Origin: Macrotis lagotis
Taxonomy: Eukaryota > Chordata > Mammalia > Peramelemorphia > Peramelidae
Length of the DNA stretch: 64,000 nt
Assembly: GCF_037893015.1 (NCBI RefSeq)
Contig: NC_133658.1
Location: forward strand, 252,780,518 to 252,844,517
Reading direction: 5' to 3'
The position numbers and the translations under genes are program-made. How positions within the stretch are numbered: the stretch's first letter is position 1; every line of letters begins with the position of its first letter. Shown piece by piece: positions 19,426-31,138 of the stretch. The notes under the pieces were generated by a model. It was given only the letters and a program-made list of their open reading frames with translations, did not search any database and was not told the DNA's origin.

Positions 19426-19935
19426 TTTTTTTTGCTATAAACTATTTATTAATAGACAAGGCCAGTGAAGATGTTTACTTCTCCTTGTACACACCCACAG
19501 CACAACTTTGATGGCTTGTAGTCTTGTTGTGCTGACCTCAGACCCAGAGACCCCAGAAGCCCATGATGTGCCCGTATCTTCTTTAGTTGCCCCAGATCCT
19601 CATGCAGCTTATTGTCCAGATTGTTGGCCAGAACCTGGCTATATTTTCCATCTTTTCCATCCTTCTGCTTGTTAAGGAACCAATCTAGAATCTTGTATAA
19701 CTGTGGATTCTGCATGATGCTGATCCCATGCTCCATCTCAACTTCAGTGAACTCACTGGCCTTCTTGGTGAGGTCAGTGTCTACTTTCTTCAGTATTACA
19801 TGAACATGTCTTCAACCCACCCCCTTGATGGTTGTGAGAGCAAAAGCGATTTTCCTATTTTCCATTGTCCTTCACTGTTGGTGATAAGCACTCTCAGAAT
19901 GTGCTGGAACTTAGAAGAGATTTGACTGCATTGAC
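19426..19935 (-). pseudogene. RPS18: Processed pseudogene of ribosomal protein S18
   Basis: RPS18 is a 40S subunit protein of 152 residues. On the minus strand the copy runs from just after the start codon region (19931) through ILRVL-type text to [51 protein letters not shown], then to the C-terminal ...VGV-KEK stop near 19470. There are no introns. An AATAAA (minus strand) and an eight-base poly(A), seen as T8 at 19426-19433, follow, as in an L1-mediated retrocopy. It is dead: a frame change near 19850, a TGA where Arg belongs in GVGRRY, and another frame change near the C-terminus. It sits inside the L3/CR1 LINE and so is younger than it. Confidence 0.9.
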
Positions 19936-20195
19936 AACTTGAGCGCATTCTCTGGAAGAGCTGGATTACCTCTTTCTCTCAACCCTTAGAGTTTTTCAAG
20001 GACAGACAGGACAGTCATTTGTTGAAAATATTATGGTATGCATTCTTTTAATGTATAGTATTAGGTCAAATAGAAGATGACAAGTCTTCTAACTTTTAAA
20101 TCCTGTGTTTCTGGAATACCATATTTTAGAGATATTTTAGAGGGATTTAATTCTGTTCAAATAAGTTAGACCAAGTGCCTTCCAGCTCCGAGCTT
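19936..20195 (+). mobile_element. L3/CR1-type LINE, 3' end (continuation)
   Basis: 'tagagtttttcaaggacagacaggacagtcatttgttg' continues the LINE interrupted at 19426. 'ccaagtgccttccagctccgagcttcaggattta' corresponds to the conserved CR1 3' end. Confidence 0.65.
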
Positions 20196-20569
20196 CAGGA
20201 TTTAGAAATGAGATTATAGATTACCTCTGATAGCTTTCTATTTTGTCTATTTTGTGTATCCTTCTGGTCTTGATTTTCTGGTGGCTTATAGTGAGGCTTC
20301 TGCTGAGTCAATTTTTTCCCCCTCCAGTGCTGTTGTTTAGACCTTTGGTCATCTCAATCTCCCTTGGTCAAGTGATCTGGAGGCTTAGCAAGACCTAATA
20401 GCTTTTCCCCCCTCCAACTGGAAGGGTAGAAAGTTCAGGAGAGCCTAGAAGAGTGACTATTGGGAAATGAAATTGGTCATTGACACAGAGGAATAAGGCC
20501 TCAGGTATGTTTTCTGCAGGCAAAGAAGAAACCCAATGAAGTAGGAAAGCTCAGCCTACAGCTGTTCCC

Positions 20570-21060
20570 AGAAAGTGTATGTATATCCCCAATTGAAGGA
20601 CATTCACTTAATTTCCAATTCTTTGCCACCACAATCAGGGCTGCTATGAATATTTTTGTACAAATGATGTTTTTACCCTTTTTCATCATCTCTTCAGGAT
20701 ATAGACCCAGTAGTGCTATTGCTGGATCAAAGGGTATGCACATTTTTATTGCCTTTTGGGCATAATTCCCAATTGCTCTCCAGAAAGGTTGGATGAGTTC
20801 ATGGCTCCACCAACAATGTATTAGTGTCCCAGATTTCCCATATTTCTTCCAACATTGATCATTGTTCTTTCTGGTCATATTGGCCAGTCTGAGAGGTGTG
20901 AGATGGTACCTCAGAGATGCTTTAACTTGCATTTCTCTAATAAGTAGTGGTTTAGAACAATTTTTCATATGACTATGGATTGCTTTGATTTCCTCATCTG
21001 TAAATTGCCTCTGCATATCTTTTGACCATTTGTCAATTGGGGAATAAGCCCTTACAGATT
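20570..21060 (-). mobile_element. L1 ORF2 C-terminal fragment
   Basis: The minus-strand frame reads YSPIDKWSKDMQRQFTDEEI...RYHLTPLRLANM...CWKKYGKSGTLIHCWWSHELIQPFWRAI...IPFDPAIALLGLYPEE...FIAALIVVAKNWKL, the L1 ORF2p cysteine-rich C-terminal region. The frame is open for about 150 codons. Both ends are truncated. Confidence 0.92.
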
Positions 21061-22380
21061 TTAAAAGGGAGAAGCAAAGAGGAAGTGAATTCAGATTTGG
21101 GGGATAATCTGTGCAAAGGTGTGAAGATGGGAGATAGGGATGTTGTATATTTAGAATTGTGACTAGAAAATGCATTATTTTCTTAGGTCAGGCTGAAGGA
21201 GAGGAAGGTCCATATGGGTCCATATATGACCTAAATTATTTCCTAAGGAGTCTGAATTTCACCTAGCCAGGGCACCAGAGCTTTTCCAGGATCTTGTAAA
21301 GCACCAGGAACTGTACCACAGTTAACTAGATTGCTCAATCTCTTCCTCTTACCAAGTAGCCCCATGCCCCTGAGTTTCTCCAAACACACTTCCTAGCCAG
21401 GTCTGTAGGGATGGAAATTAAAGGATAATGATGTGCACAGCCTTACTCCATGGCTCTAATCAGCTGGGATTTCTAGACTCATGCAGACTTTGAGAACCAA
21501 ACTTGATGACTTGTTTTTTAAAGCTGGGTCAATGGGTCACCAAAATCTTCTGGCCTACAGAGAAAGCTTTGTTGGACAGTTTTAGTAGGATAGCCAAAAG
21601 GGGTGGTGTGAACAGAGGGCTTCCCTGAATTCATGAGAGTGGCATAAGGGTCTCTGATTGCCAAGAAGCCTCACTTCTGTCTCTAATTCTCTGGGTGAGT
21701 TCAGGTAAGTTACTTTCTAGCCTTCAATATCTCCATAAAATGAGACAGTGGACTGTGATCTCTAAGTACACTTCCATTTCTGACATTCAATGAATTCAGC
21801 CAGAATCCTAGATAGGCTTCTCTAGGTCCATTAAATGGTAACAATGCCTGATATTTCCTCATAGCAACCCCAATGTAAGAGGTTCAAGTAATTCTCTCCC
21901 ATTTTTTTTTTGTGAGGAAATCAAGGTTTGGAGAGGTTAAATAATTTATTCAAGGTAAAATGGCTAGTAAGTTAGATCCAGTTCTTTTCACTTCAAGTTT
22001 AGGGTTCATTCCCTTGTACCTACATCTTCCCCCCAATTGGAGGCAAGAGATGGCATTCTGAGTTGGCTCTATGAAGGTGCTTTGAGATTCTCTTGCTGCA
22101 CCTCCCCATTTCCACACCTAATGCTTATTTGGGCTTTTGCAATGTCATGAGCTCCTCAAAACTCCTTGAAAAGAATTGCCCAAAAGAAAGAAAGAAAGAA
22201 TGAATGAAAGAAAAGAAAGGAAGGAAGGAAGGAAGGAAGATATGCAGGCTAGACTGTAGGGCACCTTGGAGAGGGGAGCAGATGTTGCAAAATTAGACCA
22301 GTTTTTCCTGACAGGGTTTTTTAGAATAGGAATGAAGAAGCAGTGAAGAGCATGGTTCAGTTTTCTTAGTACAAGACAAC
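21060..22380. other. Intergenic, MIR remnants and (GAAG)n microsatellite
   Basis: MIR-type fragments lie at about 21640-21800 (+) and 21830-22010 (-). AAAG/GGAA simple sequence lies at 22183-22240. No gene is seen in 21060-21640. Confidence 0.55.
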
Positions 22381-22527
22381 TTTTTTTTTAATTTCTGCAA
22401 AGCAGCAGGGTTAAGTGACTTGCCCACGGTCATACAGCTAAGTAAGTATTGTCTGAGATCACATTTGAACTCAGGTCCTCCTGACTCCAGGATTAGTGCC
22501 CTATCCACTGCACTACATGCTGTGCCA
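22381..22527 (-). mobile_element. tRNA-derived SINE (WSINE1-like), diverged
   Basis: 'gcagcagggttaagtgacttgcccacggtcatacagctaagtaag', 'tttgaactcaggtcctcctgactccaggattagtgccctatccactgc'. The head end is degraded ('actacatgctgtgcc'). Confidence 0.85.
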
Positions 22528-22751
22528 AACAACTTCTCAAGAATACAGCTACTTACCATTTATGTAACTTTGGGCAAGTCATTTCTTTCTAGGCCTCAAT
22601 CATTCTTCTGAAAAAGAAGAACTTGGACTAAGCCATCTGTGATACCTCTTTCAATAAAAAAAGGTTTATGTTGCTTGATTTAACAACCATCTCCTTTCTC
22701 AATGTGACACTTCTGAGTTTAATTATTTGCATGACCAATATTTTCTCCAGC

Positions 22752-22916
22752 ACTTTTTTTTGCAAGGCAATGGGGTTAAGTGACTTGCTCAAGGTCACAC
22801 AGGTAATTATTAAGTGTCTGAGGTGGGATTTGAACTCAGGTCCTCCTGACTCCAGGGCAGGTGCTTTATACACTGCGCCATCTAGCCACCCCTCCACTGT
22901 GCCACCTAGCTGCCCC
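22752..22916 (-). mobile_element. tRNA-derived SINE (WSINE1-like) with duplicated head
   Basis: A standard body is followed by 'gcgccatctagccacccc' and then, 23 bases on, a second 'gtgccacctagctgcccc'. The terminal head segment is therefore present twice, perhaps a SINE inserted next to an older SINE head or a local duplication. Confidence 0.88.
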
Positions 22917-22919
22917 AAT

Positions 22920-24990
22920 CTTAATCTCTTAATCTCTTAATTTTTCTCTTAATCTTACTTCCCTCCCACAGAAGGCAGTCTAATAGTCTTTACATTATTT
23001 CCATGTCATGCATTGATCAAAATTGAATGTGTCGAGAGAGAAATCATATCCTTAAGGAAAAAATAAAATATAAGAGACAGCAAAATTACATAATAAGATC
23101 ACTTTTTTTTAAAAAAAAATAAAGGTCTTTGATCTTTGTTTAAGCTCCACAATTCTTTCTCTGGTTACAGATGGTATTCTCCATCACAGATACCTGAAAA
23201 TTGTCCCTAATTGTTGCACTGATGGAATGAGCAAGTTCATTAAGGTTGATCATCACCCCCATGTTGCTGTTATGGTGTACAATGTTCTTCTGGTTTTCTT
23301 AGTGTTCCATATTGTGCATATACCACAATTTGTTCAGCCATTCCCCAATTGAAGGACATTCACTCGAGTTCCAATTCTTTGCTACCACAAACAGAGCTGC
23401 TATGAATATTTTTGTATAAGTGATGTTTTTACCCTTTTTCATGATATCTTCAGGGTATCATATTTTTATTGCCCTTTGGACATATTTCCAAATTGCTCTC
23501 CAGAAAGACTGGATGAGTTCACAGCTCCACCAACAATGCATTAGTGTCCCAAATTTCCTGCATCCCTTCCAACATTGATCATTGTCCTTCCTGGTCATAT
23601 TGGCCAATCTGAGAGATGTGAGATGGTACCTCAGAGATGCTTTAATTTGCATTTTTCTAATCATTTGATTTGATCTAATCTAATGATTTAAAGCAATTTT
23701 TCATATGACTATGGATTGCTTTGATTTCCTCATCTGTAAATTGTCTCTGCATATCCTTTGGCTATTTGTCAATTGGGGAAATAGCTTGTTATAAAATAAA
23801 ATAGCTTGTTATAAAAAAACATTTGTTTTTTTATAAATTTGACTCAGTTCTTTATATATATTTAAGAAATGAGTCCCTTGTCAAAAATACTAGTTGTAAA
23901 AATTGTTTCCCAATTTAACTACATTTCTTTTGATCTTGGATACAGTGGTTTTATTTCTGCAAAAGCTTTTTAATTTAATGTAATCTAAATTATCTAGTTT
24001 GTTTTTAATGATGTTCTCCATCTCTTCCTTGATCATAAACTGCTTCCCTTTCTATATATCTGACAGGTAAACTATTACTCAATCTCCTAGTTTTCTTATA
24101 ATATTGTCTTTTATGTCTAAATCCTGTATCCATTCTAATCTTATCTTGGTACAAGGAGTGAGATGTTGGTTTAATCTATGTTTCTGCCATACTAACTTTT
24201 AATATTCCCAATAGTTTTTATCGAAGAGAGAGTTTTTATCCTGGAAGCTAGATTCTTTGGGTTTATCAAACAGCAGATTACAGTAATCATTTCCTGCTAC
24301 CTCTTTTGCACCTAGTCTATTCCGCTGATCCCACCACTCTATTTTTTAGCCAATACCAGACAGTTTTGATGACTGATAGTTTATAATATAATTTTAGATC
24401 TGGTAGGGCTAAGCCACCTTCTTTTGCCCCCCCCCTTTATTAAATCCCTGGAAATTCTTGACTTTTTATTTCTCCATATGAATTTACTTACATTTTTTTT
24501 CTAGCTCTTTAAAGTATTTTTTTGGGGGGGATTTTGATTGGTAGGGCACTAAATAAGTAGTTTAATTTAGGTAGAATTGTCATTTTTATTATGTTAGCTC
24601 AGTCTATGCATGAGCAGTTGATATTTGTCCAGTTATTTAAATCTGATTTTATTTCTGTGAGAAGTGTTTTGTAGTTGTTTTCATAGAGTTTCTGAGTCTG
24701 TCTTGGCAAGTAGGCTCCCAAGTATTTTATATTGTCTGAAATTACTTTGAATGGGATTTCTCTTTCTAGCTCTTGCTGCTTAGTCATATATAGAAATGCT
24801 GAGGATTTATGAGGGTTTATTTTATATCCTGTGATTTTGCTAAAGTTACTTATTGTTTCTAGTAGTTTTTAAATGATTTTTTAAGATTCTCTATCATGTC
24901 ATCTGCAAAGAGTGAGAGTTTTGTTTTTTCCTTCCCAATTCTAATTCCTTCAATTTCTTCTTCTCTCTTATTGCTAAAGCTAACATTTAT
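22920..24990 (-). mobile_element. 5'-truncated L1 with reverse-transcriptase remnant
   Basis: Reading leftwards from 24990, the RT catalytic motif FADDM is encoded at 24909-24895. Next come ...NIKYLGAYLPRQTQKLYENNYKTLLTEI (24730-24620), the ORF2 C-terminal block (RYHLTSLRLANMTRKDNDQCWKGCRKFGTLMHCWWSCELIQSFWRAIWKY, 23630-23470), then the 3' UTR ending near 22925. About 2 kb remain of an element usually 6-7 kb, with many stops and frame changes. The SINE at 22752-22916 abuts its 3' end. Confidence 0.9.
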
Positions 24991-25019
24991 AATTCCCTTT
25001 CTTCCCTACCCTCTTGCCC

Positions 25020-25160
25020 CCTCTTCAAATGAGAAGACTGAAGCTCAGAGATCAATGCCTGCTCATAGGCCAAAAATAAGTGGTAGAAGAGCAATTCAGA
25101 TCCAGTTCTTCTTGCCTCAGAATTTAGCATTTTATCCTCTCCACCATATGCTACTGTGGT
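25020..25160 (-). repeat. MIR-type SINE fragment
   Basis: 'aaatgagaagactgaagctcagagatc' and 'ttctgcctcag...gcattttatcctctccaccatatgctact' in reverse MIR order. Confidence 0.6.
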
Positions 25161-25394
25161 CCTGTGATCTTTTTTCCCCAAACAGAGGGTTATCTCCTTA
25201 GGGTCCTGGATCAAACATTTCCTTCTGGGCTGTCCCAGGATTGTGCAGGCCCTTCAAAACCCATGTCCTTCCCCCCCCCCCCCAAGATGTTAAGAATAAT
25301 TAAAACAGTTTTAATTTCCATAAAGCTTCAAGTTTACAAAGAGATTTCCTCACCAATAGTTCTGGCAAGAGGATTGGAAAGTAAAATTTAAAAT

Positions 25395-25547
25395 TTTTTT
25401 TTGTTTTTGTTTTTGCATGGCAGTGGGGTTAAGAGACATGCCCAAGGTCACGCAGCTAGGTAATTATTAAGTTTCTGATGCCAAATTTGAACTCAAGTCC
25501 TCTTGACTCCAGAGTCAGTACTCTATCCATTGTACCACCTAACTGCC
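25395..25547 (-). mobile_element. tRNA-derived SINE (WSINE1-like)
   Basis: 'gcatggcagtggggttaagagacatgcccaaggtcacgcagctaggtaattattaagtttctgat' and the head 'gtaccacctaactgcc'. Flank similarity GGAAAGTAAAATTTAAAATT/GGAAAATGAAATGTAG is weak, so no firm target duplication. Confidence 0.88.
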
Positions 25548-25654
25548 TGGAAAATGAAATGTAGAGATGAGGGCTTTTGTAGTTTCAGGTCTTGCTGTCC
25601 CATGATTGATTATGATAAAAAGTCTCCATTTGCTCCCCACATCCTGGTGAGAGG

Positions 25655-27499
25655 GTAGTATGGTAATAGATGGTTAAAGAAGCACAGGAGGAAGACTCAA
25701 AAGACTATATTCAAATCCTAGTTCTAGCACTTCCTGTGAGATGGTGGCTAAATCTGTTATCTTCTCCAAATATCAAATTCCCTATTTTTTAAAAATAAAA
25801 ATAAAAATTTTTAAAATAAAAAATTTTAAAATAAAATGGAACAGTAGTAATGCTTGCAATCAATACCTACCTCATGCAGGGGAAGGAGGTGGAGTAGGAA
25901 GAGCTTTATAAATCTTAAAGTACTGAGTATTAGTTATTTTTATTATTTATATTTTATATGATATTGTTACATATAATTATTTAATATAATATTATTATTT
26001 ATTATTGCTATCCCCTTTTACAAATAAGGAAACTAAAGTTCAGTCAGTCAGTCAATAAGAAAATTTTAAAAATCAGGACTTTATTTTATTCCCACAAAAA
26101 TGCCCAAGATTCAAAGGTCTAAAAGATAAATGTGAAGAAATGCAGAAAACACTATAATAACCTGTTGAACTCATATACTCCAGATGGTAAAATCTTTTTG
26201 TGGAACTGCTGAAAACATTTTTTGCATTTAACTCATTCCTGCATTGTCCCATTATTCACACCAATAAGCATTTGTTAATCTTTATGAGCTACACAAAACA
26301 TGAGTGCCAAAACTAGGGAAGGTTCATAGAACTGGAAGGAACCTTAAAGATCAGAGTCCAGTCTTCTCTTTTTTAACAGATGAAGAAACCAAGGCTTAGA
26401 AAGGGAGAAATGATTTGTTCAAGACAACACAGATAATTAGTGACAAAGTCAGGATTCAACTAAGGTTCTTTGGTTCCAAGGATAGAGTCAGAGAGAGACA
26501 TAGACAGAGACAGCTGATCCTCACAACAGTACTGTAAGTCAGGTTCTATAATATTTTTATACTCATTTTACAGAGGAAGAAACTGAAATTCAGAAAGGTT
26601 AAATACGCATTTACCATTATATGTGGTGAGCTTTGAACTCAGATCTCATGATTCCAAGTCAACACTACACTCCATGATTCTACACAGCCTTAATAATAGC
26701 AAAGCTTATTTTATGCAGTGAATTGTGGGGAACTAGACGATCTCTGAGATTCTCCCCCCATCCCCCAGCTTCTGTGATTCTGATTCTTCTACCCACTAAA
26801 GCAAGTCCACAAAGAGCCTGCTTTTGGCAATGTTTTGGTGACCCAGTTGTTAGAAATATTTGAAACTAATCAAGTAATATTTCTTTAAAAATATATTACA
26901 TTTTTTCCTAGTTTTTTTTTTCTTCTTCCCTAAACCAGACTGGCCTTTTCTAGTGAGTCTGAATTGGTCAGATTTAGAATCAGAAGACCTGAATTCAAAT
27001 ATTGCCTCTGTTACATGTGTGGGCAAGCCATTCCTTTCACTGGATCTCAACTGTAAAATGAGGGATTTGGATTAATTGATCTTGAATTTACCTTCCGGTT
27101 GAAAATCCTATGTTTCTATGATATAAGTTCAGGAGTTTAAGCAGAAAGGAGGAAGAGAGTAGTTATTTCTCTCTTATTTGATCTGTTTCTATGGTAGATC
27201 ACAATCCAGGTAAGCAGCAGCCCATGGTACAGGAGAGAGAACTCAGTGGGAAACAAGCTTCTCAATTCAGTTTTTGCCATTAACTTACTATGTGACATTG
27301 GTCACGTCAAAATCCCTGTCTTAAAGTTCCAGGTTTTCATCCATAAAGTGAAGCAATGCAAGCATAAGAGAAAGGAAGTAGAAAGAACAATCACTAAGGA
27401 CCAATCCAGTTCTAACATTTTATATTCTATTTTTTATAACTTCTTACAGCTTTGACATTCTATAGTCTCTTCTAAGGTTTCTCTTAGTGCTAAGGGAGG
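25655..27499. other. Intergenic, a series of MIR-type SINE fragments
   Basis: Fragments lie at about 25655-25800 (+), 26300-26470 (-), 26515-26690 (-), 26930-27070 (+) and 27210-27350 (+). Each has the 'tgaaactgag'/'aaaatg' core in the stated orientation. AT-rich simple sequence lies at 25920-26010. No gene seen. Confidence 0.6.
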
Positions 27500-27914
27500 A
27501 AGGGTTCTTAACCTTTTTTTTTTTTTTAGTATTATGGTCCCCTCTGACTGTCTGATAAAGCCTATGGACAATTTCTCAGAATAATGTTTGCAAATGCATT
27601 AAAAAATAGAAAGGATTACCAAGAAAATCAATCATATTGAAATAGTTAAAATATATATATATATATATATAATTTATTTAAATACATATAATCTATTTAA
27701 GAATGTGATATACCTAAATATATTTTAATGTAATATATCATATTTATATAGCTAATATATTTATATTATGTGTTATCACTTTGTATTTATATGTAATATA
27801 ACTAAATATAGATAATATATTTAAGTGTATATGTGCATGTATATATAAAATAAAATTTCACATGTATAATAAATACCATATGTATAACAAACAGGCATCA
27901 AGTTAAGAACCTTG
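27500..27914. mobile_element. hAT-type MITE enlarged by an AT microsatellite
   Basis: The ends are GGGTTCTTAACCTTTTT at the left and AAGTTAAGAACCTT at the right. The body ('atggtcccctctgactgtctgataaagcctatgga') matches the MITE family seen at 6992 and 38664. (AT)n from 27648 and AT-only sequence to about 27880 have expanded within it. Confidence 0.72.
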
Positions 27915-28040
27915 CTATCCTGAGAGCCCTCTAAGTCACTCAGAAAGTACAGGAGTGGGGGTGGGGGGGCACAGTACAGAGACTCATTCACAAGGCTTCC
28001 CTGGCCAAAGTCTTGCCATTCTGGTTGGGGGGGAGGAGAT

Positions 28041-28571
28041 ATTAAAGACAGTACACAGCTCCCCTCCCAGTTGGCCCCCTCAGGGGTTCCTCCAGGATGG
28101 CGAAATCTCAGCTCTGCCTATCTGGTAGGGCTTTTTGCCGCACTATCTTGGCCTACTCCAAGTGGGTTGGGGTGGGATTAGAGCAGAGGGTAAGACAACC
28201 TGAGAAGGGATCTCTGAGCTTCTTTGGACCTTGCTTTGTTCTCAGCTACCACCTCCCTTTGCTCTTTTCTCCCCCCTCCTCCCACCTCTCCCCTACACAC
28301 ATCCTCCCTGAGGCCTGGAATCACTTTTCCATAGCTCTTTTGCCAGCCTCCTCCCTGTTTTTCCTTCCAAACTTGGCAGAAGTCTGTGCCTGCCTCCCCT
28401 TCCAGGAAGCCAGCTTGCATCCAGTGGAGGAGAGGTATCCCTGTTGCCCTTCTCCCCAGGCTTTTACCAGTTTGCACACTGATAATGACCCATTCAGTAA
28501 ATATTTTGGGGGCTCTTTGCTCTCTGCCCCTATTGCTATGAACAATGTGAATGCTAGTTCTGATTAATAAA
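28041..28571 (+). other. Non-repetitive island with a 156-codon ORF
   Basis: TATTAAA at 28041-28047, an ATG at 28097 in strong context (A at -3, G at +4), a 156-codon frame to TAA at 28565-28567, and AATAAA at 28566-28571 overlapping the stop. The translation (MAKSQLCLSGRAFC...) is rich in Ser, Pro, Leu and Phe and matches no family I know. The DNA is pyrimidine-rich, which favours long frames by chance. It may equally be an enhancer or a lncRNA exon. Confidence 0.2.
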
Positions 28572-28619
28572 GAAGAATGTAGATTATGGGACTACAGTAA
28601 TGAAATTTGTTGATTACTC

Positions 28620-28800
28620 AAAGATTTGATTCTTTTAAATTTAATTCATCAAATATTTATTAATCAGCCCCTTAATGCTAGGCACCGTCCTGACTGTTGA
28701 GGATGCACAGAGAAAAGTGAAACATGAGTCCTTATGTTCAAGGAATTTCCACTCTCCTGAACAAGTACAATATGTACACAAATCCTTATAATACAAGATA
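28620..28800 (+). repeat. Old interspersed repeat, 'atttattaa...gctaggcac' family
   Basis: 'aaatatttattaatcagccccttaatgctaggcaccgtcctgactgttgaggatgcacag', then 'gagtccttatgttcaaggaatttccactctc'. The same order is seen at 33375, 38865, 58836 and 62955. I do not have a certain family name. Confidence 0.6.
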
Positions 28801-29089
28801 AATTGAGGAAAGAAAGAAGACTAACAGGAAGAAGGAGTAGCAAAAGCTTCACAGAGGAGGTGGCTCAATCTTATCCTTGGAAGAAAAAAAACTAATATTA
28901 TGAGAATACAGATGAGAAGGGGATACACATCTTTGACCAGACTGTCCACCATATCTGTAATACTCTCTCTTCTAATCTTCTCTTGAAATTCCTGTCTCCC
29001 TTCAGGAGTCAAGTGTTAGCTCCCACAGAATTCTGATACTCCCAGTGGATAGTGTCCTTGTTGAAACAACTCTGTATGTTTACTTTGTT

Positions 29090-29235
29090 TTTATGTCCTT
29101 TTACTTCTTTGAGTTCATGTTGTTTTCCTCCAATAGAGAGTTGAGGACCTGCTTCATCTTTGTCTCTGTATTCTCAGCACTTATTAGTGCATTTCCCAGA
29201 AGATAGTAGGTGTTTAATAAATGTTTAAGGAGTAG
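29090..29235 (+). repeat. L2-type LINE 3' end
   Basis: 'tttgtctctgtattctcagcacttattagtgcatttcccagaagatagtaggtgtttaataaatgttta' follows the L2 3'-end consensus order. Confidence 0.72.
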
Positions 29236-29356
29236 ACAAATGAATTATAGATAAAGAGAATAGACTGTGAAAGCATGAAGAAGAGATATAGGATGCTATA
29301 GTTGAGGAACAGATAGTAGTTCAGTTTGGTTAGAACTTAGAATGAATTAAGGAGAA

Positions 29357-29886
29357 TAATTTCTTTTGGTTTTTTATTTTTCAAATAAATTTATTTATTT
29401 TTCCAACTACATGCAAAGATAGTTTTCATCATTCATTTTTGGTAAGGTTTTTGAATTCCATATTTTTCTCCCTCCCTTCCCTCCCTCCTCCTCTTGACAG
29501 TGAATAATCTAATATAGGTTATACATGTATAACTATGTTAAACTTATTTCTATTGTGGATTTCTAAACTTATTCAAATTGTGAAAGAAGAATCAGAACAA
29601 AAGAGGGGGAACCAAGAGAGAGGAAAAAACTCATAAAACATTTTAAAAATTAAAAATAGTATGGTTTGGTTTCTGCATTCAAATACCATAGTTCCTTCTC
29701 TGGATGTGGATGGTATTTTCCATTGCAAGTCCTTTAGAATTATCTTTGATCATTTTAATGTTGAGAATAGCAAGTCCATCACAATTGATCATCACACTAT
29801 ATTGCTGTTAATGTATACAATGTTCTTCTGGTTTTGCTCATTTCACTCAGCATCACTTTATGCAAGTCTTTCCAGGTTTTTCTGAA
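29357..29886 (-). mobile_element. 5'-truncated L1 3' UTR
   Basis: 'atttttctccctcccttccctccctcctcctcttgac', 'aatctaatataggttatacatgtat' and 'caatgttcttctggttttgctcatttcactcagcatc' are marsupial L1 3'-region text in reverse. Possible target duplication AAGGAGAATAATTT/AAGGAGAGCAATTT near 29348 and 29887. Confidence 0.8.
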
Positions 29887-29929
29887 GAAGGAGAGCAATT
29901 TAAAATGGGATCAGAAAATTAGGTTAAAG

Positions 29930-30490
29930 CCATATTATAAAGGATCTTAAGTGACTGAGGAGCATTTGTATTTTATCCTAGAAAAAATGAAGGGCCATTG
30001 AAGGTTGTGGGCAATGAAGTAATCTTGTCTGACTTGTACCTGAGGAAAATTATTTTGGCAAATATGTGAAAGATGGACCGGAAAGTGTAGAGAATGGAAG
30101 AACTTCAGGACAGAATCTATTAGGTGAGGGGTGATTGAGAGCCAGGACCAAGATGGTAGTTATTCAAATGGAGAAGAGGGGATGATGTGAAGGTCAGATT
30201 GACAAGACCTGGCAACTGATTGGCTATGTTGGGAGAAGAAGAGAGTTGAGTCAAGGATGACCCCTGAGGTTAGGAACCTATGTGACTCAGAGCATGGTGA
30301 AGCCCTTAATAGAAAGAGGGAAGTTTCGAGATGAAGCTGGTTTATGGGATGAGATAATGAGTTCAGTTTTGGATATATTAAGTTTGAGATGCCTATAAGA
30401 CATTCTGGTAGAAAGGGGCCAGCATGGAAGGTGGAAGGAGGGTACTTGGAGGTAGGTTCCAGGTTGAGATTGCTGTAGGGGAATGGTATT
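29930..30490 (+). repeat. Old interspersed repeat, unclassified
   Basis: 'gggccattgaaggttgtgggcaatgaagtaatcttgtctga' and 'caagacctggcaactgattggctatgttggg...ggatgacccctgaggtt' belong to a long mammalian-wide repeat. Copies at 33690-33975, 38865-39850 and 58570-58830 keep the same internal order. I cannot assign the class with confidence. Confidence 0.6.
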
Positions 30491-30554
30491 AAAGAATCCA
30501 TACAGAATCACAGAAAAGAGCTTGGAATATGAAGGTGGAAGAGACCATGGCTTT

Positions 30555-30870
30555 ATCAGTCCTGCCTGACCTGAGCAAGAATCCTCTCAGTAGCATCCTT
30601 GACAGGCACTCACTTGCCTTCACTTTGAGGATTTCCTACAATGGAGAGTTTCCTACATTCTGGGTCTATGTATTCCACTTAGGGGAGACCCCTCATCTAT
30701 AGGGAGCTCTTCCTTACATCAGAACCGAAATGGATGTTTATGTAGCTTCCATTCAAGGCATCTAGTGTGTCCTTTCAGACCAAGGAGAATAAACTGAATC
30801 CTTTTTTCTACTTGACAGTCTTTCAGAAGACTTCAAAGCAACTATCATGTTTCCCTTCCCTCCTTCTTTC
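30555..30870 (-). mobile_element. L3/CR1-type LINE fragment
   Basis: 'cactttgaggatttcctacaatggagagtttcctac', 'gagctcttccttacatcag', 'ttcagaagacttcaaagcaactatcatgtttccc' are the antisense of the CR1/L3 ORF2 end found at 19250-19430. Confidence 0.7.
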
Positions 30871-30896
30871 CTCCCCTCCCCCCCCCAAGTCTAATC

Positions 30897-31138
30897 ATCC
30901 ACTGCTGCTAGGTGGTGAAGTAGATATAGTTCTGTCCTGAACTCATCTTCCTGAGTTCAGATTTATCTTATACACTTACAAATTGTGTGACTTTGGGCAA
31001 GTCAACCTTGTTTGCCTTAGTTTCTTCATCTGAAAATGAGCTGAAGAAGGAAATGACAAACCACTCTAATATCTGTCCAGAAAACCCCAAATGGGGTCAC
31101 AAAGAGTCAGATATGACTGCGCAACAGCAACAACAACC
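30897..31138 (+). mobile_element. Marsupial tRNA-SINE with RTE/BovB-type tail
   Basis: The tRNA-like head (about 30900-30990) and core 'tgtgtgactttgggcaagtc' are followed by the diagnostic tail 'aaatgagctgaagaaggaaatgacaaaccactc', 'agaaaaccccaaatggggtcacaaagagtcagatatgactg' and a (CAA)n end. The family recurs at 60732 (+) and 41123 (-). Confidence 0.85.
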
